From: Trema orientale
Taxonomy: Eukaryota > Streptophyta > Magnoliopsida > Rosales > Cannabaceae
Assembly: GCA_002914845.1 (NCBI GenBank)
Contig: JXTC01000029.1
Coordinates: 235,129-299,128 of the forward strand
Length of the DNA: 64,000 nt
Direction: 5' to 3'
Shown here: piece after piece, positions 1 to 10,763 of the stretch
Layout: the number at the start of each line of letters is the position of its first letter
How positions within the stretch are numbered: position 1 is the stretch's first letter
Notes under the pieces: generated by a model
What the model saw: only the letters and a program-made list of their open reading frames with translations
Told to the model about the DNA's origin: nothing
The model's database searches: none
Translations under genes and position numbers: made by a program

Positions 1-222
1 TTGTCTAATGAAGCATTCCCCAAGCTTCAACCCCATAAATATGGTCCTTTCCGCATTACTCACAAGATCAATGATAATGCGTATATTCTTGACTTGCCTC
101 CATCTTTCCGCATTTCATCAACTTTCAATGTGGCCGACCTTTATGAATATTTCCCTCCCGATGATGCTGATATTGCTCTTAAAGATTATGGGTCGAATCT
201 TCGACATGTTGGGGAGAACTGA
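1..222 (+). pseudogene. Ty3/gypsy polyprotein C-terminus, fragment cut by window edge
   Basis: The open frame reads into the window from its first base and stops at 220-222. It encodes about 70 residues with the pattern KYGPF-x-I-x-(10-12)-Y-x-L-x-LP, then FNVADLYEY, which is the integrase C-terminal region typical of plant Ty3/gypsy polyproteins. The rest of the element lies left of the window. Confident about the superfamily, not the clade. Confidence 0.8.
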
Positions 223-900
223 TGCAGGGACCATTCTACTTCTTGTTTTCTTATTACTATTTCTTAGTATGTAGACCTATGAGTTTATTGGGCTTTTGTT
301 TGCTCATTGTCAATGGGCCCGTTTTCTTTGGTTCCATTTGTTATGTGGGCTTTCCATTTTGTCGTTTAGGTCATTGTAATAGACTTTTAGTATTACTCTT
401 TGAATGGAGGGCAGCAGAATATGTTTTTGAGTCGACAACTTGTTTTGTTAAGGGTTTAAACCCTCTATGTCACTGCTGTTGCAGCTCTTATATTCAGGCC
501 AAGCCAGCCACTTTAGGGGTTATCTTGACCCATTTTCTTCATTGTTCTTAACTAGCTGCCATACCAGCTACTATTACCACCCCTCCTTCATTACATTAAA
601 GATGGATTATGGAAAAGAGCTTGAAGACAAAGAATAAGAATACAAGACTTAGACTAGCAAAGGTTAAATATTTAGTTCTTGTATTTGAATACTTATTTAT
701 ATAAAATATGATTTTAATGGCTCAAATTTTTATAAAAATAAGAAAATTTCAAACCAATGCAGTTAAACTAGTTTATCTTCAATTAAAGTTTGAAATTTAT
801 TTTATACAAACTTTTAAATTGATTTATAAATTTATATAGTATCCATATTTCATAAAAATAAATTTAAGAAGTCACAATTTTGAAAAGAATCGAAGAAGAC
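223..900 (+). mobile_element. probable 3' tail or LTR of the gypsy element
   Basis: This non-coding stretch follows the gypsy stop codon directly. It is richer in T and G than the flanking spacer and lacks a long open frame with family signatures. By position it should hold the 3' untranslated region and part of the 3' LTR, but no second LTR copy is in the window, so boundaries cannot be set. From about 600 onward it may already belong to the next LTR-like block. Confidence 0.35.
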
Positions 901-1805
901 TTGAAATAAAATTAAAACATGCTCTCTGGTATTTTCGGCAGACCGATTTCTGGTTTTCGGTCTACCGATTCTCTACCAAATTTTAACAGATTTTTGAATT
1001 CGACCATTAGAACCGTACTATCAATGGCTAGTATTTTCAGCCGACTGAAAACACATTTTTGATCTACTGAAAATGACAAAATCTCTGTCAAACGGTCTAA
1101 AACGGCTTGTTTTCATTTAAGTGTATAAATAGAAACTTTTCTAATACTTGAAACAACTTTTTGAACATCCTTACATTGCTTATATCATATCTTCAAGTTA
1201 TTCTAATCAATTTTTGTGATCCAAACTTTCAAATCCACTTTTTTACAAAAATCACTTGAGCCAAACTAGATCATATCTTGTGTTCACATTTATTCTCTCT
1301 AAGTTTACATTGTATCAATTATCTTCATTAGAGAGATATTCTAGTTGAGTGATTCAACATAAACTAAATTGTAATTGTGAGGTGAGGTTAACACCGTATT
1401 CATAAACAACCAGTTTAGGTGATATTGGCACTGGAGTCTAAATAATCCAAGTTAGGCATAATAGAGCCGAATTCAAGGCTATTATAAAGGCGTGAGTGTG
1501 CCTAAGGAGAAACCACTCATTGTGTACAAGAATCGGTCTTATTCTCTTTATCCGATAGTGGATAGCTCAAAGCGGGTTGCCAAGAGCCTGGGACGTAGAT
1601 AAACTGTCGTATTTGTTGAACCTCATAAAAATAGTATTGATATTTCTCTATCCATATCTCTTGAATTTATTTACCTTGAACTTATGCATGTCATTTAGCT
1701 ACTTTTACTTGTTATTGTCATTAGCTGCATAATTTACTTGCTTATCTTGAAAAGTTCGCAAAAAATTTTAAAACTCAATTCACCGCTCCCTTTTCTTGGG
1801 TTAGC
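901..1805 (+). mobile_element. copia-type LTR remnant (probable solo LTR)
   Basis: The block has the order of landmarks seen in long plant copia LTRs. There is a TATA-like tgtataaatag near 1120, then a conserved U5-like stretch (1380-1640) with ctcaaagcgggttgccaagagcctggg-type sequence and gacgtag. A pyrimidine-rich end near 1769-1800 (caattcaccgctccc) resembles the 3' ends of Sirevirus-like LTRs. No primer-binding site or gag follows it. The left end is not defined, so the coordinates are approximate. The family assignment is by recall of LTR style, not by alignment. Confidence 0.45.
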
Positions 1806-2747
1806 TAATCTTGGGCTAATATAAAGGATCTTCTATCTCTTTGGTGGGGTAGATATCAAGAAAGTAAGGGGAAAAAAAGTGGTAAAGGAAGATTGAGTGT
1901 TTTTTTTATTTAGAGAGAGGTTAAAGTTTTTTAAGAAGTGTAATTAGAGATATTGTTTTTGTTACTTAGAATAGAAGTTTAGTTTTTTTTTACATAATTT
2001 ATTGACTATGTTCTGTCAATAACGCAAAGTTTAAGGTGCGTAGTTGAAAGCAAAATCTTATAAATATGATTTTTTTTTCTTAGGTAACCCTAAATATATA
2101 AATTTTGATTTAAAAAAAAGAAGGTATTGTTCAAAAAAAAAATTATTAATAATTAACTTAAGAGGTCTACATGTAACATGCCAATGATGGAATCTTATTT
2201 AAAATCATAAAACTTGTAAGTTAGTGTCTGATGATCATCATCGATTTATTTCACATTCTGTAAGCACATAGGCTGTTAAATCCTTTCAAATCAGTATATA
2301 TATATACACACACATTAAACACACCTACACTACTTAAGAAAGAGTTATATTATTGTTAGAAACAGTTGTACATATTACAGACTTGCCTCCATTTAATTTA
2401 CAAGTAAGAAGAGTATAATGTCTTTTTCTAACTAATTAAAGTTAGGTGTATCCCCATTTAAAGGGGGGGAAAAAAAAGATGAATTGACTATTCATATATG
2501 GCACTTCTTGAACTTTTAATTAGTTTTAACTAGTACCAAAGGTTCTCTTATTAAAGATGAAATCTCGCCAGTATTAGCACATTAGCACGTAGTGCTTATA
2601 AAATAATGTAAGTCTCTTTTCCAAAAAGATTTTAACAGGTCTCAATAATTGAAAAGAAATGACAAAATCCCACCGAATAAAGAAAAAAAATGAGAGAGAG
2701 AGAGAGAGAAATGAGAGGATGGGAGTAGTTTGAAAGAGCAAATAATC
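1806..2747. other. AT-rich spacer, no gene seen
   Basis: Homopolymer-rich sequence without a credible coding frame. A short (GA)n run lies at about 2692-2710. Nothing else is recognised. Confidence 0.6.
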
Positions 2748-3838
2748 TGTTAGCAACCTTCATGTTACAACATGACTGGTTATAACATGCGACTAAATAT
2801 TTGATCTGATTAGATTTTTCAGTATAATCCGTATTTTTCTTTTATATGCTTTAGAATCTGATTATATTAATGCATAGACATATTCAATTGTGTAGGAATG
2901 GGTAAGTGATTCTTACCAAAATTGGTTTTGGGTATATGTCATTCTTACCAAAATTGGTTTTGAGTATATGTCTATTTTTCATTAAGGAAATTCCTTTAAA
3001 TGAATATTTTATGTGTAATATCTTTTATAGAAGTTTCCTTAACTCATTTGTGCTGATTCTCATTGTTTAACGTTACTCTAATTCGTGCAATTAGTTATCA
3101 AAAATGTTTGAGTAACTGATTATTTTATTTCAGGAAAATAATCTGAAAGTTTCCTTTTCTGTTACAACATGACTGGTTGACAGATCATGTTGCAACACAT
3201 GGACAGAATCAGCAGTTATTTTCCAGATCCGTTTTTCTAAGTTTGATAACAAACTTAGCTGATCTTGCAAGTCTTCTGATTAATGTTAAATGCTTTTAAT
3301 TATTATTTGGCAGATATACACGTGAAGGCTTGCTCTCTTCTCTATCTAAAGGCCACTCAAGAGTAGCTTTAGGTAGAGAGACCACTATTGTATTTTTCAG
3401 TTGTAAAAGAAAGATTTTTCTTTTAGCCATATTTTAGACTTAGGAGCTGTCCTAGTCATTTGAGTGACAGTGCTTCGGGAGAGGTGCTGACTGTCTTCGG
3501 GAGAAGATCGACTTCAAGTACCTGAAGGGATTTCAGAAGAACAAAGTCAACCTAAGATGAGTGGTGCTCGCTAGATACGTTGGTGAAGGAATACATCCAC
3601 ATTGCGACAATCAAAAGAGGGAGTCTTTTATTGTGTGAGTCAAATTGGTGTTTGCACTCATTTAAACTTTACTAATAGTGTTTATTCTCTGGGCGTGGCC
3701 CCTTAGACGTAGGTTATCAGGAGATAACTGAACCAAATAAAAATATATTGTGTTATTTTTACGATTTTCGCATTACCACCTCACGTAATTAATTGAAAAT
3801 TGATTATATTCGGTAATACCTGATTAACGGACCTAACA
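2748..3838 (+). mobile_element. LTR-like block bounded by TGTTAG...CTAACA
   Basis: The block begins TGTTAG (2748) and ends CTAACA (3833-3838), the short inverted ends expected of an LTR. Its last 400 bases (3450-3740) carry tcttcgggagaagat, gggagtctttt, ggtgtttgcact and ctctgggcgtggcccc. The same order recurs at about 24890-25210, so the two blocks are related. No internal coding region follows, which suggests a solo LTR. The five bases outside the two ends (taatc and tagtt) do not match, so a target-site duplication is not supported and the true ends may differ. Confidence 0.55.
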
Positions 3839-5101
3839 TAGTTTAACTAATTAAAATAGAATGATCGATATTTTAATTAAAAAAGAAGAAGCAGTACTAG
3901 TTGGTTGATTTTCAATCACAATCAAAAGCTCAGTAAAAATTTCTTAAAGCAAGATACAGTATAAACTGTGCGCAAGCATGTCTATAATATTTGGACTGTT
4001 GCAAGTGAGAAATTTTATTAAGTATGTTTAATACTAGCATATATATATGTTTAGAATAATGTTAACTATCCCAAAATTTGTATCAAATTTTTAATACCAA
4101 CACATGTAGTATGTGAATTAGTATCATTCAATTGGTGAATATGATTAATTTATTTGTGATAAATTTTAATTAAGTATGTTTAATACTAGCATATTCCCTA
4201 TCATTCAAACTTTGAATGATAAAGCATACTCCTAAAATTTATTTGTGATAAATTTCCCTATCTTTTCATTTAAATGTTTCTTCAGTTTCTCTCTATCTCA
4301 ACAAAGATCCCATCCTAATTTGAAGAGAAAAATATTTTAGAAACACAGAGGCTCCAAATCTGATTTTCATTGGCTCGTTAATTTGGCTTTAGTAATTTTT
4401 ATGCTTAAATGTTATGAGTATGCTTTATTAAAATAGTTAATTTCTTACTAATTTTTTAGATATTTTAAGGTAATCTATGTGTGAAACGAAAAAATAAATT
4501 TTGGGTTGTGCAAATTTGCCAAAAATTCGTGACAATTTTTGATGATTTTCTATCAAATTTTGATGATCTCGGCACCATCATGATTTTTTTTTTTTTTTTT
4601 TACCAAACACTGCCAAAAAAATTTATTTTATAATTTTGATATAATATTAATTTTGAATGAAATTCAACTAATATATTTTAAAGCATATTTGTCAATTAAA
4701 TTATCAAGAGGTTCTCTATAATGTATATTTCGTGACTTACAGGAGGCTCGTCGTGATCATTGCGTCATAGAAAGTACAACCGCCAGAATTCGCAGAATTT
4801 TCCACCATTATATTCGACACAGAACCCACATATTTGTTTGAAGGTCCATAAATTCATCTGGTGCCACCTCTAATATGGCAGAGATATAATGGTGAAAGTA
4901 TAAAACATCCTTAAATTATGCATATACATATATAATGGTGAAAGTATATGCCATCCTTAAATTATGCATATATATGGTTATCAATTCAATAGGTGTTTTT
5001 TTTTTTACCTATTTATAAATATTTTTTTTAACCGTTAGATCATATTATCTAACGGTTATTATAATTTGAGTAGTCGAAAAAAAAATAAAAATAAATATCT
5101 A
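3839..5101. other. AT-rich spacer with a short duplication and a hairpin
   Basis: No gene is seen. A roughly 43-bp direct duplication (taatggtgaaagtat...ccttaaattatgcatat) occupies about 4886-4973. An 11-bp perfect inverted repeat (AACCGTTAGAT with a 6-bp loop) lies at 5030-5057. Poly-T occurs near 4587-4602. Confidence 0.6.
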
Positions 5102-5584
5102 TCTATGTATATATTAAGCCTGAAGGAGAGAGAAAGTGTAAAAATTCTGATAGCTTCTTTGATCACCATTCTATTTTTAAAATTTTTAGAAAATTCCTAA
5201 TTTTTTCACGATATGATTGGTCCTATTATTATTTTTTCATGCTATGATTGGTTGTAATATATACATGTATTATATAATATTATATTTAGTTTAATATTAA
5301 TGATACCTTATATTAAATTTAGTTCATCGAACAAATAATAGTGCTATATTCGTCTCATCAAAATAAATATAATATTAAATACATTATTTAATATTTTATA
5401 TAATATTATACTTTATATTAAATTTAGTTCATCGAACAAAAAATTATGTAACATTCATCTCATCAAAATAAATACAGAGATAAATACATTCTTTAATATT
5501 GTAATACATTGAACCTAACTATAAATTAGATTTAATATATGTAATATTAATACCAACTCGCGCAAAGCGCGGTATAACGTCTAG
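5102..5584 (+). mobile_element. short non-autonomous Helitron-like element
   Basis: The 3' end shows a 13-nt GC-rich hairpin CGCGCAAAGCGCG (5559-5571), then nine bases, then CTAG (5581-5584), followed by T. That is the plant Helitron terminus. The 5' end is placed at TCTATGTATATATTAAG (5102), preceded by A, giving the expected A|T insertion context. The element is 483 bp and non-coding, with an internal duplication of about 105 bp (5308-5412 and 5413-5505). The 3' end is convincing; the 5' end is inferred from the TC start and the family's usual TATTAAG-like beginning. Confidence 0.65.
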
Positions 5585-5702
5585 TTTATTATTTAATGTT
5601 TTTCTCTCTTCACATTTTATTGTGACATTTTACTGTAAAAAAACTGCGTGATAATTTTAATTGAAAAAAATAATATAAAAAAAAATACACCATGAAGTGG
5701 AG

Positions 5703-5705
<3 letters not shown>

Positions 5706-5774
<69 letters not shown>
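5706..5774. repeat. (AT)n microsatellite
   Basis: About 69 bases of uninterrupted AT/TA dinucleotides. It produces artificial open frames of alternating Ile and Tyr on both strands, which are not genes. Confidence 0.97.
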
Positions 5775-5778
<4 letters not shown>

Positions 5779-7961
5779 TGACATGCATGTATGGATTGCA
5801 GTATATGGCAGACAGAAAAACTATGGCAGGCAAGATGCATGGCTTGCGGACATCGATAATGATATACCTAGATCGATGGAGAGTTTTATAAGTAGCAGGG
5901 ATTTCAAAAGGTAGACTATAATTTAGCACCAGTAGGAAATGAATTAACCACATATGTAAGATACTTATTGTTGGGATATCTGAGATACCAGTTTCTGCAT
6001 GGTTAGCTTCTAGAAAAGGCTTTAAAGATAAAATGATGAATTATATTATGTTTTTGGAATATTCGAATACAATCTTGGCTGGAAGCGTCCGGACCTTTTC
6101 ATTTATCTTTAAATTCCAGTACTTTCATACTACGTAATAAATAAGGGAAAATGGACCTGACTAGTGGTAATTTGGACTAAAATGATTTGTTAAGGGGTAT
6201 TTTGAAAAGTGACATTTTTAGTATGTTGGAGTGATGTTATCTATTTTTGGAGGAAAAAAAATGAAAAATTTGTATGCACTTACCAACTGAAGCAACAGAG
6301 AGACTATGGCGGACATCCGATGGGCAACTCCAATGATTTACCAATGGATTTTTAGATTTTTTTTTCCCCTTTTAAGTCTTGATTTATTATTATCCTACCT
6401 CAAAACACATTAGTCACCTAGATGCTCAAAAGTAAACAAAGCAAGCTTTTTGTTTTGAGGGTTAAGGGGTGGGCACTGGGCATGTAGCAAAGCTCCTCGT
6501 CATGTAAATATCAAAAAAGGCCTCTTAATGTTTGGTCTTGCTCTAGTTTTCCACTCGAAAAAGGAAATTTGTAGGACTAGACTAGGCCAAAATGATTTCT
6601 TCTATGAATTTTTTTAATAATTACATTTTTAAGACTGTTAAAAACTTTTTGACTATAAGTTTTTTTTTACAATTATTTATGATATTTTTAAGAGTTATTC
6701 TAAGAAACTTTTGACTATAAATCAAAAAAAATTTAACACTCCTAAAAATCTCATTTTAAAAAATACTAATAAAAAAATAGGCTTCTTACAAAAATTTAGG
6801 CTTAAAGTCTAAAAATTGAAAAATTCCAGATTCATTTGTAAATATATCATTTTCATAAAAAAAAAAAAAAAAATCAGTAGTATACAATTTTTTTCATTTA
6901 TTTGGAAAATACCACTTTTCTTTTCAAAACTGGTATTTTTAAAGGGATTTGAGAAACCTAGTATGGTTACCAATTGAGTTACTTGAGGTTACGAGTCTGT
7001 TTTCAAAAGTGAGTACTTTTCTAATACTTGCATAAGTGATATTTTCAAAAAAATTTGACCATCTAATTTTTTTTAAAAAAAAATTTACCATATAAAATAA
7101 AATTTCCTCTAAAAAAATTATTTAGGCCCAAATTAATCATACACATGTTACTCTCCCTTTCCACTCTTGTGACTTGTGAAAAGAGAAAAGAACATGAGTA
7201 GAACTAATTTGGGTCAAAATGACCTTTTTGTGAATTTTTTTAAAAATGACATTTTTAGGAGTGTCAGTGACACCTTGATCTATAGTCAAGAGCTAATTAG
7301 TCCTACCCATGTCTTTTTCTCTTTCTCTTATAGGAGCAATTAAGGCCCAAATAATTTAGAACCCAATTAAATAAGAGAAATTTAGGTTGATGACTAATAT
7401 TTTAAATTTGATTAAGTACATGTCCATTTTTAAAATTTTATAGTTAAATGTCCAGGTATATATATTTTTTCACTTGGTAGATAAATTTTAGTTAATGTAC
7501 TGAAATGTACTGGGTATATAATTTTTTATACTTAGTATATAAGATTTTACACTTGGTATATAAGCATATATACCGGACATTTTGCTATAACATTGGACAA
7601 AGGGATATTTACTGAAATTTGGCCCAAAATTTGGTCATATTTCTATAAGCCCCATTAAATGAAGCCACATTGGGTTTTGATTTTAAGTCTTCAAAGAAGG
7701 GAAAATAATATGGACTACGACATTTTAACAAAATATTCCAAAAACACGACTGAGCCCAATATACTTTATTTTGTACGACTTTTTTTTCTAAAATTAGACA
7801 ATTTTTGAGCTTTATCTTCCTTTTTCGTTTTGCACAATTTAATCGCCGATTTTTGAGTGAAATGAGGGTTTGGTGGGTGATTTCTAGATTTTCGTTTTCA
7901 TTTTTCAAAATAATTTCGCTATTGTAGCTTTTAAGTCCTTTTCTTTTTTACTGATTCGCGA
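5775..7961. repeat. AT-rich spacer with dispersed AAAATGAC-type repeats
   Basis: No gene is seen. Several stretches share a theme of ggncaaaatgacttttt followed by T-rich sequence and atgacattttta (near 6165-6225, 6575-6630 and 7205-7265). The same theme returns at 9050-9140 and 59620-59900. They look like remnants of one small repeated element family, but boundaries are not clear. Confidence 0.4.
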
Positions 7962-8015
7962 TCTTCTTCTTCTTCTTCTTCTTCTTCTTCTTCTTCTTCT
8001 TCTTCTTCTTCTTCT
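7962..8015. repeat. (TTC)n microsatellite
   Basis: About 18 tandem copies of the trinucleotide (GAA on the other strand), with no coding context. Confidence 0.95.
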
Positions 8016-8047
8016 TTTTCTTTACTCATCTATCGTGATTCTTCTTT

Positions 8048-8385
8048 TTACTTAGCTACAGAGCATTCTGCTAAAGAAAACCACAATGATTTCTATAGTT
8101 TTCTGTGATTTACTTTAAGTACGTGGCATTTTGCAGAAATGAAACCATGATGGTTTCCAAGAAACCTTCGTGGTTTCCTTTGATTTATTTAACTACAGGA
8201 CTTTCTGCAAAAAAGAAACTAAAATAGTTTCCAGAAAAAATTCGTGATTTCTTGTAATTTATTTATGTACAGGACATTCTGCTAAAGGAAACGAAACTGG
8301 TTTCCAGAAAACCTTTGTGGTTTCCTGTGATTTACTTACATACAGGACATTCCGCTAATAAGGAACTTTTGTGGTTTTCTATTAA
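8048..8385 (+). repeat. tandem repeat, about 74 bp, 4.5 degenerate copies
   Basis: Each unit begins ttactt...ctacaggacattctgc, continues aaagaaaccaaa.tggtttccagaaa and ends cctttgtggtttcctgtgat. Units start near 8048, 8110, 8185, 8259 and 8332. The first is shorter and the last is truncated. Copies 3-5 are most alike. The array has no open frame through all units and directly follows the TTC microsatellite. Confidence 0.8.
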
Positions 8386-9240
8386 AAAAAAAAAGCTTAT
8401 TTACTAAAATACCACCGCATTTTCTAGCTCCCAAAGTATTTAGAAAAATACCTTAAAATGGTCGTATGGAATTTTTATTATTTTTGAAAGGTCATAGACT
8501 TGGAAATATTTTTTGGAAAATAGGCATAAGTGTCCAAAACCCTTCAAAGAAAGGAGTCCTAATTCTGAAAAAGCAGGCCTCAGCCTTCGTTGGGCTGTCA
8601 AGCAACCAAAACTCTACTAGGCCTAAATGCATGAGACAAGAGGGGACATGGGGGAAAAGTCCATCAATACCCGTTTTTTAAACATTTTACAAAGATAACC
8701 GTTTTTTATTTTTAATTTATTTTTATCCGTTTTTTTTACTCATTTTTAGAAAAATGTATGTCGTAAGTATTTTATACATAAAATGTACGTCGTAATATAC
8801 ATTTCATGATTAAAATTATACTTTAAAATCGATAGACATTTTATAATGTATACTATAGGTAACAAATTTATATTATAAATGTAAACCATATGTAAATATT
8901 TAAATACTAAATATATACCACATAAATTTTACACATGAAATGTATACCAAAAAAAGGAGCATTGGTGAAATAAAATGAAAAATTCGGTATTGGTGAAATA
9001 TAAGGAAAAACATAATAATGAGCATAAATTTCACGAGAAATGGACATGATTAGGAGTAAGTTTTGCAAAAATGACTTCTTTAACTAATCTTAAAATTAGT
9101 GAGAGTAGTTTTTTAAAAAAAGTCATTCTGAGTCCAAAGGAAAATAGACTTTACCAGTACTGTTTAGAGATAGAATTACTTTTGTAGAAGTAATTTATAT
9201 AATGACTTTTTTTAGGAAAATTTGTATTGCTCTAGCAAGT
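8386..9240. other. AT-rich spacer, repeat-derived
   Basis: No supported gene. The section 8700-9000 (tacataaaatgtac, ataaatgtaaaccat, tgtatacc) resembles 57850-58330, so both probably come from one dispersed repeat. A fold-back-like AAAATGAC...GTCATT segment lies at 9050-9140. Confidence 0.45.
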
Positions 9241-9531
9241 GAATTGACCAACAACCCTTTCCAACAACAAAAGAGAGAGAGCCAGAGAAGGAAGGGAGAG
9301 AGAACGTCAAAGGAAAAGTAAAAACCAAAACGACGAAGAAATTTGCCTACAATTGTGATTTTTGGGTATTCAAGCTTCTATAAACGCATTTCCAGTCTCA
9401 ATTCATCATTTGCTCTCGACTCTGCTCAATTTCAACCCATAAACAATAAAAGTCATTCTTTATCCCAAAAAAAAAATAAAAAATAAAAAATAAAAAACAA
9501 AAACAAAACGCTCAAGAACGAAGAAGCTTGG

Positions 9532-10763
9532 ATGTCCGATGTAAGTATTTTAACGACCATATGTCTGTGACTATTTCATGCACCATTTTTTGCGGATTTG
9601 AAAGACAAATCCCTTTTAACTTCAATAATGTGTAGATTGATATTATTTGACCTCTTAGAAACAGTACCAAGTTAATTGTGACCACAAATGATTTATTTGA
9701 GAAAATATATGAATAAATACCTCAAATTCTTTTTAAAAATGTCAAAAGATGCTGACGAAATAAATATTTTGACTTGACCAGATTAATTATTTGAGGTTAT
9801 GGTTCTATGTACACAAGAAAATGGCCCGGAAGCGGGGGGAGGGGAATGTGTTTGGGCAGAGGGAAAGAAGGAAGAAGATGAGAGAAAATAGGGAAAAAAA
9901 TTTCACCTCAAATTATTGACACATGGTAACATGGGTAACTATGGAAGCCAAATTATTTCTCTTGTCTCAATAGCAGTTATTACTTCTTGAAAGATGATTC
10001 AAAAAAATAGTCATAATCAAAAACAATTATATTTTTGTGCATTTTACAAAGACACGATCTTAAAGCTCATACCTGAGAATATTCTTGAACTTTTGGATTG
10101 GTAAATGCCACTTTTATCCTCAAGTTTTGATCAATTTCATTTCAAAATAAAAGTCAATCAATATAGTAGCAATACTCTTTTTTTTTTTTTTTTTTTTTTT
10201 TTTACAATTGATGCCTCAATGTTTGATATCAGAACTCTACAAAAATTTCTAATATTTTTATATTATATAAGTGGCTGTTGAATCCATATGTCAAGCACTA
10301 AAAATGTGTAAAATGAGTGAAAATTGAAAGAAAGAAAGAGTGCTTCTAGCACTTTTAAAACGTTTATTTATATTTTTTTTTTAAAGTATATTTTTTTTCT
10401 TACTCTCTTTTACATTGTTTCGTTTTACTTTCTAAATATAATGAATTTTTTTTATCTTGTTGAGGGATGGATGGAAATGGATTCCGATTTAACCTTACTA
10501 ACTTACTACCTTTAGTTATCTATCTATGTTTCCTACAACATATACGATAAATAAATATACCTTATTATTTAATGTTTTCCAATTGAATATTAGAGACGTT
10601 AGTGGCCTTAGTAACACGTGGAAATAAGAATCGATTTTCACCAATAACTATATTTATTTATTTTCAGGTAAAGATCCTTGACCGAAGACCTTCAACTAGA
10701 GAGCAGAAAGGACGCAACGTCGTAGAGTCTGAACCAGAAATTGAACACGTGGCTAACTCTTAG
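9532..10763 (+). CDS. candidate two-exon gene for a 34-residue microprotein
   Basis: Proposed as exon 1 9532-9540 (ATG TCC GAT) and exon 2 10668-10763. The donor GAT|GTAAGT and acceptor TTATTTTCAG|GTA are both strong, the phase is 0, and the stop is TAG. The product would begin MSDVKILDRR and end IEHVANS; it is highly charged, with no signal peptide or membrane segment. The 290 bases before the ATG look like a plant 5' leader: purine-rich GAGAGA, then a pyrimidine and AAC-rich stretch, less AT-rich than the surroundings. I do not recognise the protein. It may be a real small-protein gene, the start of a gene that has lost its downstream part, or chance. Conserved peptide sequence or RNA reads across the 1127-bp intron would decide. 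Confidence 0.35.

Noticed and set aside
5610..5953. Open frames of repeated Ile-Tyr on both strands
   Set aside because: They are translations of the (AT)n microsatellite and have no other content.
7609..7908. 99-residue minus-strand open frame
   Set aside because: Lys/Asn-rich composition follows from AT-rich DNA and ends beside a dispersed repeat; no motif or promoter.
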